A stretch of 64,000 bases of DNA, taken from NCBI GenBank assembly GCA_963575745.1, contig CAUYUJ010021137.1:407335-471334 (forward strand), in the 5' to 3' direction. Shown piece by piece: positions 10,188 through 19,195 of this stretch. Both the position numbers and the translations under genes were made by a program. Numbering within the stretch: the first letter of the stretch is position 1; every line of letters starts with the position of its first letter. Origin of the DNA: Prorocentrum cordatum (taxonomy: Eukaryota; Sar; Dinophyceae; Prorocentrales; Prorocentraceae). The notes beneath the pieces are model-generated. The model was not told where the DNA came from and searched no databases. It saw only the letters and a program-made list of their open reading frames with translations.

Positions 10188-10405
10188 TATAGCTAGGACC
10201 CCAGGTAAGGGGACCCGGTTAGTAGTAGGGCCCAGGAGCCCCTAAATGGGCCAGAATCACTAAACCAGGCCTGCAGCAGCTGGTGTTTTTTCGGGTGACG
10301 GCAGTTCCGGTTCGTGGAACGGGCGGGGGGGTGGGCGTCCCCCAGTACGCATCACTAAGCCAGGTCCCACGAAACCCAGTTCTGCCTACGCCCGAACTTT
10401 GGTAT

Positions 10406-10550
10406 CAGGGCTGGACCTAAACGGTGTTTTTGGTGATTTCGTGGGCCGTCTTCGTTTCGATTTCGCTTTGCGGTAAAGGCTGATTGAAGACAAAACGAGG
10501 GAAAACGAGAACAAAACGAACACGCAAAACACCGTTTAGGTTCAGCCCTG
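10406..10550. mobile_element. hAT-like MITE, 145 bp
   Basis: The terminal inverted repeats begin CAGGGCTG and extend about 25 bp with one mismatch (10406-10430 against 10526-10550). Flanks are TTTGGTAT (10398-10405) and CTTGGCAT (10551-10558), matching at 6 of 8 positions. The CAGGG terminus and an 8-bp flank are typical of hAT elements (family knowledge). There is no internal gene. Confidence 0.72.
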
Positions 10551-10770
10551 CTTGGCATGCTTGCCTCCTCGGTCCATCCCTGACCGCTTCCGATGGCCAG
10601 CCCTGCTCGACAAGCCTCGGCACGGGCGTCCACTGGGGCCCGCGGCCTTCTCTCGCGCAGCCCTGCCAGCAGTTGGGGACTATTTTTTGAGTATTTATGG
10701 GGTATCTTTTTGGGGTATTTATTGAATATTTTAATCCAGCTTTATCCAGCTTTGGGTAACCCAGGTCCGA

Positions 10771-10850
10771 AATCCGGCTTGATCCCGCTGAATCCGGCTT
10801 AATCCGCTTAATCCCGCTTAATGCGGCTTAATCCTGCTTGGTCCGATGCC
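10771..10850. repeat. 10-bp tandem repeat
   Basis: Successive units of AATCCGGCTT with single-base changes (AATCCCGCTT, AATGCGGCTT, AATCCTGCTT). Confidence 0.8.
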
Positions 10851-11325
10851 CACTCTGGCGTCACAGCTTCCAAATGGGGCTCAATCCTCCTTAATCCTTC
10901 CGGCGGAAACCTCCCAGGAGTTGCCTCCTAAAAGAGGGGGGGGGGGACGGAGGATGGTTGAGAGGGCGAGGGAGACGGGAAACGAGGACTGGAGGAGGGG
11001 TTCGGAAAGAGGGGCGGGAAGATGTGGAGAATGGGGCAGGGTGGAGATGGGGAGGGGGAGGCGGGGTAGGACTGTGGCGGGTGGGGCCCGGCTGTGTGGG
11101 GTGGATGGGGGTGGTGGGCGCAGGTCCGCTTCGGCAACCTCTTCCCGAGCAAGCGGAACTTCCACTTCGTCAGCTGGGGGACCCCCGTGGTGTGCAGGTC
11201 CCCGGGCCAGGCCTCCTATCCCATTCTCATCGTCTTCCTCTCTCCTCATCCTCCTCTCTCCTCGTCCTCTTTTCTCCTCATCCTCCCATGCCATTCTCCC
11301 CCTCATTTTCCTCATCCTCCTCCGC

Positions 11326-11347
11326 TCCGTAGCCAACTTGGCTCATC
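11326..11347 (+). other. Degenerate relict spliced leader
   Basis: Matches the dinoflagellate 22-nt spliced leader at 18 of 22 positions, keeping CCGTAGCCA and TTGGCTCA. It is preceded by TCCGC, as is the better copy at 13353. Downstream (to about 11690) is GC-rich sequence with short open frames but no recognised product and no visible poly(A), so the retrocopy it may mark is not delimited. Confidence 0.5.
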
Positions 11348-11717
11348 CCGTCCAATAAGTAGCGGACGAAAATCCGTTTTGCTCGAGCTGGCTTGCCCAT
11401 GTGCCTCTGGACTAGTGCTGGGGGGGAAGATGTTGCAGTGGATCTTGAGAATGGCGCGCGATCGGGCGGCAGCACGCGCTGCTCTGCGCGGTGCAGATGG
11501 CGCTCGGGCTTTTGCGGGCCGCTTGGTCTCCAAGCTTCAGGTGAAGCTGGAGGAGACCGACAGCATGGGGATGCGGAGGTGACGGAGAAGGCTTGCGTGC
11601 ATCCTCCCAGCACTCAGTTCGCTCCTCTTGGGTGATCGCCCTGAGGCTCTGGACATCCTCAGGCGCAACGTGACAATGTCTTAGGGGACCAGACAATGAG
11701 ATAAACATAACAACTCG

Positions 11718-11844
11718 GAGGTCCGCGCGGATTTCTCGGATCGGCGCTGGGGCCCCCTGGCGGCGCCTCCGGCGCCGCCCCTGGCGCGCTCCGCGCGCCA
11801 GGAGGGGGGGTCCAGCGCGGATCCGAGAAATCCGCGCGGACCTC
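11718..11844. mobile_element. Foldback element, family F1 (full copy)
   Basis: Arms of about 33 bp pair almost perfectly: GAGGTCCGCGCGGATTTCTC at 11718 and its complement ending at 11844, one mismatch in the arm. The centre (11756-11810) is itself made of GGCGCC/GCGCGC palindromes. Related copies lie at 32687 and 33529, so this is a dispersed family. Confidence 0.75.
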
Positions 11845-11944
11845 AGTGTTTTTCCCCATATCCTAAGATGGGGTTCTTGTTATTACTTGGACGCCTCCTA
11901 CTCCTCCTCTCCTCCTCCTCTTTTCTCCTCCCCTCCTGTCGGAC

Positions 11945-12215
11945 TTACTCATACTCACACTTGCTCATACACAGACTTACTCATACTACTCACACCCAGA
12001 CGTACTCATACACAGACTCACTCATACCCAGACTTACTCATACACAGTATTAGTCATACTCAGACTTACTCATACCCAGACGTACACATACACAGACTTT
12101 CTCATACACAGACCTACTCATACCCAGACTTACTCATACACAGACTTACTCATACACAGACTTACTCATACTCAGGCATACTCATACTCAGACCTACTCA
12201 TACTCAGACTTACTC
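11945..12215. repeat. 16-bp minisatellite
   Basis: About 17 units of ACTTACTCATACACAG with CCCAG or CTCAG variants. Confidence 0.93.
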
Positions 12216-12227
12216 AACACACATCAG

Positions 12228-12855
12228 ATTTGGAGGATGTCTCAAGCGGGGCGCTGGTTTCAGCACCCCTAAGGGGGCCGCCAGGGGTGGTTGCACGGGC
12301 TCGTTCGCGGCCATTTTGTGGGGATGTCTCAGGCGGTTTGCTTGTTTCTGGGCCCAACATCCTTCGTTTGGAGAGCAGATTGTGAGGATGTCTCAGGCGG
12401 GGCGCTGGTTTCAGCACCCCTAAGGGGAGCCGCCAGGGGTGGTTGCACGGGCTCGTTCGCGGCCATTTTGTGGGGATGTCTCAGGCGGTTTGCTTGTTTC
12501 TGGGCCCAACATCCTTCGCTTTCGGAGCAGATTTGGAGGATGTCTCGAGCGAGGCGCTCATTTTCACCCCCCAGGTGGGCCAGATTTTGAGGATGTCTCG
12601 ATCGGTTTGCTTGTTTTGGTGGCCAGGCTCGTGGCCCTAAGGGGAGCCGCCAGGGGTGGTTGCACGGGCTCGTTCGCGGCCATTTTGTGGGGATGTCTCA
12701 GGCGGTTTGCTTGTTTCTGGGCTCAACATCCTTCGCTTTCGGAGCAGATTTGGAGGATGTCTCGAGCGAGGCGCTCATTTCACCCCCCAGGTGGGCCAGA
12801 TTTTGAGGATGTCTCGATCGGTTTGCTTGTTTTGGTGGCCAGGCTCGTGGGCGCA
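12228..12855. repeat. Interleaved long direct repeats (about 100-150 bp)
   Basis: A block starting CCTAAGGGG and running through GGTTGCACGGGCTCGTTCGC to the words CAACATCCTTCG occurs three times, starting near 12269, 12419 and 12636. A second block (TTCGGAGCAGATTTGGAGGA to GGCCAGGCTCGTGG) occurs twice, near 12518 and 12737. All blocks share the core GGATGTCTC. Open frames here follow the repeat and have no recognised domain. Confidence 0.88.
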
Positions 12856-12862
12856 GATTCTT

Positions 12863-13128
12863 CTCAGGATGCCACAGGAGGCTCCAACAGGCTCCAGGAG
12901 GCCCCAGGAGACCACATGAGGTCCCAGGAGGCATCAGGAGGCCACAGAAAGACTCAAGAGGCCACAGGATGTCCCAAGAGGCTCCAGGAGGCCCCAGGAA
13001 GCTAAAGAAGGCTTCAGGAAACCACAGGAGGCCCCAGGAGGCAACAGGAAGCGCCAGGAGGCCTCGGAAGGCAACAGGAGGCCCCGAGAGGCCCCAGGAG
13101 CAGGAGGCCTCAGAAGGCAACAGGAGTG
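12863..13128. repeat. Degenerate 9-12 bp (CAGGAGGCC)n repeat
   Basis: Irregular tandem CAGGAGGCC, CAGGAGGCAA and similar words. The same repeat type returns at 14711-14803, on the far side of the retrocopy. Confidence 0.88.
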
Positions 13129-13352
13129 GCTCCAATCCCATGTGTTTTACGTATGCTCCTATCGATTGGGCCTCACCTGGAGCACGATTCTTTGATGGTC
13201 TACGTATGTTTCTATAGATGGTCTTTCTCCTGTGTACACAATCCTGAATGTTTTACTCATGTTCCTATGTATTGGGCCTCTCCTGGGGCACGAGTCCTTG
13301 GTGTTTTACGCGTGTTCCTATAGATTGCCCTTCTCCTGTGGCTCTAATCCGC
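13129..13352. repeat. Minisatellite of about 105 bp that received the retrocopy
   Basis: Repeated words: GTGTTTTACGTATG-type, CCTATAGATTG-type, GGGCCTCTCCTGGGGCACGA-type and GTGGCTCTAATCCG-type. The array resumes right after the retrocopy at 14641-14710, showing that the cDNA went into an existing unit. Confidence 0.8.
13338..13352. repeat. Target-site duplication, left, of the retrocopy
   Basis: GTGGCTCTAATCCGC, identical to 14641-14655. It ends exactly one base before the spliced-leader sequence. Confidence 0.85.
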
Positions 13353-13374
13353 TCCGTAGCCATTTTGGCTCATG
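13353..13374 (+). other. Relict spliced leader
   Basis: Contains CCGTAGCCATTTTGGCTCA followed by TG instead of AG. In dinoflagellates this leader is added in trans to nuclear mRNAs, so its presence in genomic DNA marks a cDNA origin. Confidence 0.9.
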
Positions 13375-13447
13375 CCTGGCGCGCGCTGGTTCAAGGGTGG
13401 CCCTCTGGCGAAAGCCTATCGGGCGCCCTTCGCTTCGCGCGCTCCGC

Positions 13448-14566
13448 ATGATGGCTCGGGGGGCGGCTGCAGGAAGCTGCCCGTGGCGTTCTTCGCGGGA
13501 CCGCAGGCTGGCTCGGCGCCGTGCCCGCGATGCCTGCGAGCGCGGGCTCTGGAGAGCCCTGCGCGGCCGCGGAGACCCGCCCTGTCGCGGCACCGCGCTC
13601 GTGTCCCTGGCGGAGGATGTCGACAGGCGCGAGAGGTTGTCGCGGGGGGTGCTCGTCTCTAGGATCCTTGGTTCGCGAACTGCTCATGGCGACGTGCTCA
13701 TCAGGAACTGCTCCCAGCACGCACGGGACCTTCCCGCGGACGGGGCTGGGGCGGCGCAGTGGCGGGCAGCCGCGCGCGGTCCACGGCTCGGCGCTGGAAG
13801 CTCTCCTGCTGCTGGTGTTCCTGAATTTCTTCCTAGTGCTGGGCGCTGGGAAGCACTGCGTGATGATCGCCTTCCGGTACCGGTGGCGCAGGTCAGCTGC
13901 GCGTTCGAGGACGTCGTCGACAGCACCTTCCCCGTCCAGGAGGAGGTGCTGGGTCCCGTCGATGCCTCGGAGCGTGGCTCGACTCATGCTGGCTGTGCTC
14001 TGGGCGGCTCCGTGTCCGCCGCCGCGCCTTCGGCGTTGCGGGCCGACGCTCCAGAGTTCTCGCCCGTCGTCCAGGAGCAGATTCCGTGTTTCGAGGAGGC
14101 CAACTACACTCTGGCAGAGCGCTCGGCGTATCCCGTGGTGGACTCTCCCTTCCCGAGGTGCACCTGCGGCGCCACGGTGTTCTCGGGCATCCCTGCTGCT
14201 GCGCTGCCGCCGTTCGTCAGTCGCTGTGTGGAGGGGTGGCCGCGCCATGGTCGCGACGGGATCGCTGGCGGCCCAGGCTCACCAAGTGTAGGCGCCACAT
14301 CCAGCAGCGTGCACGGCGACTCGTCGATGTGCTGCTCGTCGTCTTCCTCGTCGTTGACGACCGTGCAGAGTGGTGAACGCTTCTCGGACGTCCTCCTGCT
14401 CGAGCTCTGCTACCGTGGGCGCAAGGCGGCACCCTGGTGGATTGCTCGTATGGTGGTCTTCGAAGCTTGGCTCGACCCTCTGCTTTATCCTCCTGAGCAG
14501 GCCCTCACCCCAGCGCTCGAGGTTAGTGAATCGGCCGACGATTTCTCTGACTTGACGTGGCGGTAG
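13448..14566 (+). CDS. Hypothetical protein encoded by the retrocopy
   Basis: A 372-residue frame on the strand fixed by the leader and the poly(A). It stops at 14566, leaving a 3' untranslated stretch of about 67 nt before the A tract, a natural layout for an mRNA. The frame is open upstream of 13448 into the leader; 13448 is the first in-frame ATG inside the insert. An ATG created at the leader junction (13372) opens a different, 96-residue frame, so a frameshift after retroposition is possible. The N-terminal third is Arg/Ala-rich, the centre holds CTC and CSSSSSS stretches, and the C-terminus is acidic. I recognise no domain, signal peptide or membrane segment. GC content alone could keep such a frame open, hence the modest confidence. 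Confidence 0.38.
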   Translation: MMARGAAAGSCPWRSSRDRRLARRRARDACERGLWRALRGRGDPPCRGTALVSLAEDVDRRERLSRGVLVSRILGSRTAHGDVLIRNCSQHARDLPADGAGAAQWRAAARGPRLGAGSSPAAGVPEFLPSAGRWEALRDDRLPVPVAQVSCAFEDVVDSTFPVQEEVLGPVDASERGSTHAGCALGGSVSAAAPSALRADAPEFSPVVQEQIPCFEEANYTLAERSAYPVVDSPFPRCTCGATVFSGIPAAALPPFVSRCVEGWPRHGRDGIAGGPGSPSVGATSSSVHGDSSMCCSSSSSSLTTVQSGERFSDVLLLELCYRGRKAAPWWIARMVVFEAWLDPLLYPPEQALTPALEVSESADDFSDLTWR

Positions 14567-14640
14567 GCCGTAAGTCTCCCTCGCCTTCGTGGCGGCAGGA
14601 TCGGTTCGTGCTGCACGGGCTGCCTTTGTGTACAAAAAAA

Positions 14641-14655
14641 GTGGCTCTAATCCGC
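14641..14655. repeat. Target-site duplication, right, of the retrocopy
   Basis: GTGGCTCTAATCCGC directly after the A7 tract, identical to 13338-13352. Confidence 0.85.
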
Positions 14656-14803
14656 AATGTTTTATGTACGTCTGTTGCTATAGATTGCGCCTCTCCTGGG
14701 GTACGAAACCTTCCTAGGAGGTCCCAGGAGGTCCCAAGAGGCTCCTGGAGACCCCAGGAAGCCCCAGTAGGTTTCAGGAGGCCCCAGGAGGCCCCAGGCT
14801 CAT
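14656..14803. repeat. Minisatellite continuation and (CAGGAGGCC)n repeat
   Basis: The 105-bp repeat unit resumes (TTTTATGTACG, CTATAGATTG, CTCTCCTGGGG words), followed from 14711 by the same GAGGCCCCAG repeat found before the retrocopy. Confidence 0.8.
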
Positions 14804-14810
14804 GCACAGA

Positions 14811-15880
14811 GACGCGCTCGTACTACTGAGGTTCATTCACACTCCAATTCATTCGCAGTTAGATTGATGTCCAGACCGTCACAACTGAAGCCCGTTAATA
14901 TTCGAAAGCTCTTGCGCCTAAACATTCACGGCGGACAGGTCCATGCGAGTAGATGCACATATGGGGAGCTCCACGCAGTGAATAATTATGTTTATGTCAC
15001 TTTTCATTCCCCTCTCTCCACTCCGACGGCCCCCCTGGCGCGCCCTTGATCGCTGCGGGCATTGCCGTGTTCCGGAAGGCCCAGAAGCATGTGTGGAGGC
15101 GGGGCGGTTGGGGCAAGCACGTCGACGGCGTCGTGGAGCTTGGCCTGGCGGAGTGCGCTGCCAGGCCATCTCCCTTGCGTGCTGGTCGATGGGGGGCCCT
15201 CCCTGTCGCGGACCGATCGGATGCGAGTTGCGGAGGTGCCCCCGCCTGGATCCTTGCGCGCATGTGGTGCAGCTGTTTCTTGCGAGCCGTGAGCGGGTGT
15301 GCCCGGGAGTGTCTGAGAGGCGCCGCAGCTCGCCAGAGGCCACCGAGGCTGCGGCCGTGTCGAGGCTGCGGCCGTGGCGGGTGCCGCGGCGGACTTCGAG
15401 GTTGCGGCTGCCCAGCATCCAGCCGCGAGGACCGCCCCCCCCCCCCCCCTCGGCTGACGGCTCTGCGGGAGGGGGAGTTTTGGTACCGGCGGAGTTCGGT
15501 ACGAAGTTACCCATGTGTAGTGCGGTGCTGTTGTGCCCACGGCTCGCAGCGGCCTCCCAGCCTGCATGGAACATGATTTCCGTCCTCCTCGGCTTCAGTC
15601 GTGTGCCCGCTGCGTTTTGGCCTGCTGCCCACGGTTTGCCTCTCCCACCGATTCGGACAGTGATAGCGATCTGCACGGCGGAACTATTTGTTGCCTGGGG
15701 ACGTGACTATCTTTGAGTCGGGCGCGTCCCTCTACAGGAGGACAATTCAAAACTAGTCAAACATAGTCTGGGCACTTTTTTTGTTGTTGTTTATTGTTAC
15801 CTAACAGCTTGTTCTGATAGGTTTCTAGTGGTGTCAAAAGAGAGCAGCAGATGACTCCACAGGGGGGTCTGGGCGGGTGC
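14811..15880. other. GC-rich sequence, no supported gene
   Basis: Overlapping ORFs of 180-250 residues occur on both strands between 14918 and 15716 with no recognisable motif, so composition explains them. A C14 run is at 15429. At 15713-15738 there is a single arm (GAGTCGGGCGCGTCCCTCTA) matching the ends of the foldback element at 33951. Confidence 0.5.
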
Positions 15881-15922
15881 CGGACAGGGTGCCGCAGAAG
15901 TCGTTTTAAGCCAACAGTCGCA

Positions 15923-16196
15923 CACTTCGTGCTCTTCGACCTCCCAGAACTCCATTCCCGGGCCACATTCTGAATGCCCGGAGCCAACTGTAGGCCACTT
16001 CGTGCTCTTCGAGTTCCCAGAACTCCATTCCCGGGCCACATTTTGAATGCCCGGAGCCAACTGTAGGCCACTTCGTGGTCTTCGACTTCCCAGAACTCCA
16101 TTCCTGGGCATGATTTTGAATGCCCGGAGCCAACTGTAGGCCACTTCGTGTTCTTCGAGTTCCCAGAACTCCATTCCCGGGCCACATTTTGAATGC
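15923..16196. repeat. 73-bp tandem repeat, four copies
   Basis: Units start CACTTCGTG at 15923, 15996, 16069 and 16142, exactly 73 bp apart; the last is cut short at about 55 bp and runs into the next repeat. Confidence 0.95.
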
Positions 16197-16512
16197 TGAG
16201 GCAGGCTGATGCTGAGGCTGAGGCAGGCTGAGGCTGAGGCAGGACTGAGGCCGAGGCTGAAGGCAGACTGAGGCTGAGGCTGAAGCAGGCTGAGGCTGAG
16301 GTTGAGGCAGGCTGAGGCTGAGGCTGAGGCAGGCTGATGCTGAGGCAGGCTGAGGCTGAGGCTGATGCAGGCTGAGGCTGAGGCAGGCTGAGGCTGAGGC
16401 CGAGGCTGAAGGCAGACTGAGGCTGAGGCTGAAGCAGGCTGAGGCTGAGGCTGAGGCAGGCTGAGGCTGAGGCAGGCTGAGGCTGAGGCTGAGGCAGGCT
16501 GAGGCTGAGGCT
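16197..16512. repeat. (GAGGCT/GCAGGCT)n minisatellite
   Basis: Tandem GCTGAGGCTGAGGCAG words with small insertions. The minus strand reads as Ser-Leu-Pro-Gln repeats, an artefact. Confidence 0.93.
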
Positions 16513-16687
16513 GTGACTGCGACTGCCGTTGCCACTGCGACTGTCATCGCGAATGCGACTACGACTGCGAGAACAGCAGAATTCTACAACTGGATTCTCA
16601 TCTGAATCTTAAGGGGAATGCTTCCAAATATGCTCCTACACATCGCTGTTAGGTTGCTTTGCCGGGATATTGTTGTTGTTTTTGTGT

Positions 16688-16688
<1 letters not shown>

Positions 16689-16735
<47 letters not shown>
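16689..16735. repeat. (TA)n microsatellite
   Basis: About 22 TA dinucleotides followed by the palindrome CGTACGTACG-like end. Confidence 0.97.
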
Positions 16736-16736
<1 letters not shown>

Positions 16737-16980
16737 GTACGTGATGTTTGAAATATGTTTGAACTTCTTCATCAAAATCCCCCTGTGGGGGGACCTGCCT
16801 GATCTAAGGCTATCCTTGTTGTGTGAATGCTGGTGCGTTCTGGATTGCCGTTTGGGTTTGTCGCTCTGGCACCTTCGGCTGGGAACCTGCACTTCCCAGC
16901 CCGAGGCGCCACGCCCTGCCACTGCCGTGGACTGCGTGGGGCCCCGTGGCCACATAGGCGGGTGGCTCTAGTGGCAAAGT

Positions 16981-17102
16981 CCGCCGCCGCCGCCGCCGCC
17001 CCCGCCCCCGCCCCCGCCCCCGCCGCCGCCGCCGCCGCCGCCGCAGCCGCCGCAGCCGCCGCCGCCGCCGCCGCAGCCGCCGCAGCCGCCGCCGCCGCCG
17101 CC
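16981..17102. repeat. (GCC)n / (GCCGCAGCC)n microsatellite
   Basis: GCC trinucleotides interrupted by GCA and CCC. Confidence 0.96.
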
Positions 17103-17190
17103 AACTGTACTCTGTATTGTTTTTTGAAAGGGATGGTGGGGGGGGGCCGCATTGGGTTGGCTGCGCATGTTCCGAATTTGGAGGCAGAGT

Positions 17191-17216
17191 GTTTTTTTTT
17201 TTTTTTTTTTTTTTTT
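17191..17216. repeat. Poly(T) tract
   Basis: About 26 T. It could be the poly(A) tail of a minus-strand insertion, but I found no flanking duplication. Confidence 0.85.
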
Positions 17217-17399
17217 GGAAAAACAAGGGATGGTGAGGGGGTGTCCGCATGGACCCTGGTTGGCCCCCAGTCGCCTGGGGGAGGGGGTGTTTATTAATAG
17301 GGAACGGTGATAAACCCCTCCCCGAAAGGGGAAGAAAGGGGGTTGGAAGAGGGGTGGAAGAGGAAACTCCCTAAACCACCTACGCCCAGAGGGCTGGTG

Positions 17400-18950
17400 G
17401 GATTACTGGTTTTGGCCTCTGGAGGTACTCTTGGGGGTCGTTGTTGGGCCCTCTTGGGACGTCCTAGGAGTTTCTTGGGTCCTTTGGGGGCCATCATGGA
17501 CCGTCTTGGAGCCGTCTTGGCCCGTCTTGAAGCCATGTGGAGCCGTTTTGAGGCCCTATTGGGCCTCCCAGAGGGCCCAAAGTCCCGAATCATCGATTTA
17601 CATGGTTTTGGTACGCTTTTGAGCCCCCAATTGGGGTCTCCATCTTGGGTCCACGAATGTGGCGTAGCCCCTGGGGGGGGTTGGGGGGGACATAATAATA
17701 CAACGCAATACAATATGTGGCCATTATGCAACAATTGGATACACTGGGTTCGTTGCATTATCGCCTCCGCAGAAAACACTGCCGCTCAGCACGTCACCTC
17801 CGGACGTGGATTCCTCTCGCTTCGCGGGGTGCACGTCCGGACCACGTACAGTCACGTCGTCGCGGGGCCTCTTGGGAGCCTCCTGGGGGCCCCCTGGGGG
17901 CCTCCTGGAGGCCTCTTGGGAGCTTTTTGGGGCCTCTCGGGGGCTTCTTTGGGGCCTCTCCCCCCCTCCTTTTCATACTCCCTCCCCATCTTCCCTTCCA
18001 GCGCCGGCTCTAATCATGGGCGCCGCCGTGACCAACTTCCACCTGGCTGGCGCTGCGCCGTCGTTCGCCCAGGGGGGGGAATAACATTACGCTCCACTCG
18101 TTGTGTGGCCTTGTGGGGGCTTTTCTGAGGCCTCTTGGAGGCTTCTTGGGGATTTCTTGGAGGCCTCTAGGTTTTTGTTTGGGGAGTTCCTTGGGGGCCT
18201 CTTGGGGGCCTCTCGGGGCCTCTTGGGAACATCTTGGGCCGTCTTGGGGCGTTTTTGCGACGTCCCGCCCCTTCGGAGGCCGTCTTGGGGGCCTCTCGCG
18301 GCCGCCTTGGGGTTCTCTTGGGGTCTTTATGGGCCGTCTTGGGTTTTTTTTTTGACCGCCTTGGGGGCCTCTTTGAGCCGTCTTGGGGCTCTCCTGGGCC
18401 GTTTGGGGCCCTCTTTGGAGCCTCTGGGGGCTTTTTGGGGACGTCTTGGAGCCGCCGTCTTTGGGCGCTCTTGCGCCGTCTGGCCACTTCGGAGGCCACT
18501 TTGGAAGCCTCTCGCGGCCGCCTTGGGGCTCTCTTGGGGTCCTCTGGGGCCGTCTTGGGGGTTTCTTGGGCCGTCTTGGAGGTTTTTTTGGCCGTCTCGG
18601 GGCCCTCTTCGGCCTTCTTGGGGCCCCTTGGAGGCCTCTTGGGCCGTTTGGGGGCCTTTTTGGAGGCTGCTTGGGCCGTCATGGCCTTCCGAGAGCCGAA
18701 AAAGGCGAGAACGTTGAAATTGTTCCAGAGCTAAAGGAAAATCAAAGATTTTGGCCTCCGGAGGCGCTCTCGGGAGTCTTCTTGGGGGCCTCTTGGACTT
18801 TTTGGGGGGCCTCATGGGCCCTCTTGGGGCCATCTTGGGCCGTCTTGAGGCCGGTTTGGGCTGTCTTGGGGCCATTTTGGGCCGTCTTGAAACTTTCTTG
18901 GAACCCCAAGAGGCCCAAGAGGCCTAAGAGGCCGAATTTGTTGATTTCCT
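17400..18950. repeat. Degenerate (GCCGTCTTGGGGCCTCTTGG)n array with an embedded long module
   Basis: Dense irregular tandem words GCCGTCTTGG and GGCCTCTTGGG over about 1.5 kb, leaving long Trp/Gly/Leu- or Pro/Arg-rich open frames on both strands that should not be taken as genes. At 17580-17830 the array holds a more AT-rich module (pair of CCCC/GGGG words, CAATACAATATG, ATTGGATACA, GTTGCATTA, CACGTCAC, GGACGTGGATT). Confidence 0.85.
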
Positions 18951-19195
18951 ATAGGTTTTTGTAGGTTTTTGGGCCCCACAAGGGGCCCTCCACCTTTGGG
19001 TCGACGGAAGTGGCGCGACTCCGGGGGGGGTTAGGGGGGAGAGATAACAATGTAACACCATGCAATATGTAACATGTAGCAATTACGCAATCATTGGATA
19101 CATCGGATACGTTGCATTAGGGCTTCCGCTCCGCTCCGCGACCTGCCTCCAGCAACACGTCATTTCCGGACGTGGATTTTGAAGGTTCACGCCAC
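18935..19195. repeat. Second copy of the long module
   Basis: Same order of words as 17580-17830 (GGGCCC-type hairpin, GGGGGGG run, AATGTAACACCATGCAATATG, ATTGGATACA, GTTGCATTA, ACACGTCATTTCCGGACGTGGATT), about 1.35 kb downstream. The pair implies a large, old tandem duplication of array plus module. Confidence 0.75.

Larger units (their letters stand above)
13353..14640 (+). mobile_element. Retroposed cDNA of a trans-spliced mRNA (processed retrocopy)
   Basis: Starts with the dinoflagellate spliced leader (13353-13374, 21 of 22 positions; only the penultimate A is T), ends with A7 (14634-14640) and is bracketed by a perfect 15-bp direct repeat. These three marks together show reverse transcription of a mature, trans-spliced, polyadenylated mRNA and insertion by LINE-type machinery. 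The body is GC-rich, has no sign of introns and is 1,288 bp long. Confidence 0.87.

Noticed and set aside
11094-11582. Possible exon reading VRFGNLFPSKRNFHFVSW near 11120-11215
   Set aside because: Looks protein-like, but it is short, has no recognised family and runs into CT-rich repeat; left unannotated.
12228-12855. Possible CRISPR-like spaced repeats
   Set aside because: Repeats are long, adjoining and of unequal spacing, with no constant spacer length; this is a eukaryotic tandem duplication.
13391-14248. 285-residue minus-strand ORF overlapping the retrocopy
   Set aside because: The spliced leader and poly(A) fix the mRNA as plus strand; GC content explains the antisense frame.
15906-16547. 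Minus-strand Ser/Leu/Pro/Gln repeat protein
   Set aside because: Translation of two minisatellites; no flanking unique coding sequence.
17191-17216. Poly(T) as the tail of a minus-strand retrocopy
   Set aside because: No leader sequence on the other side and no flanking duplication could be found.
17307-18964. Several 170-270 residue Trp/Gly/Leu- or Pro/Arg-rich ORFs
   Set aside because: Open frames exist on both strands through the same degenerate repeat, as expected from a stop-poor repeat unit.
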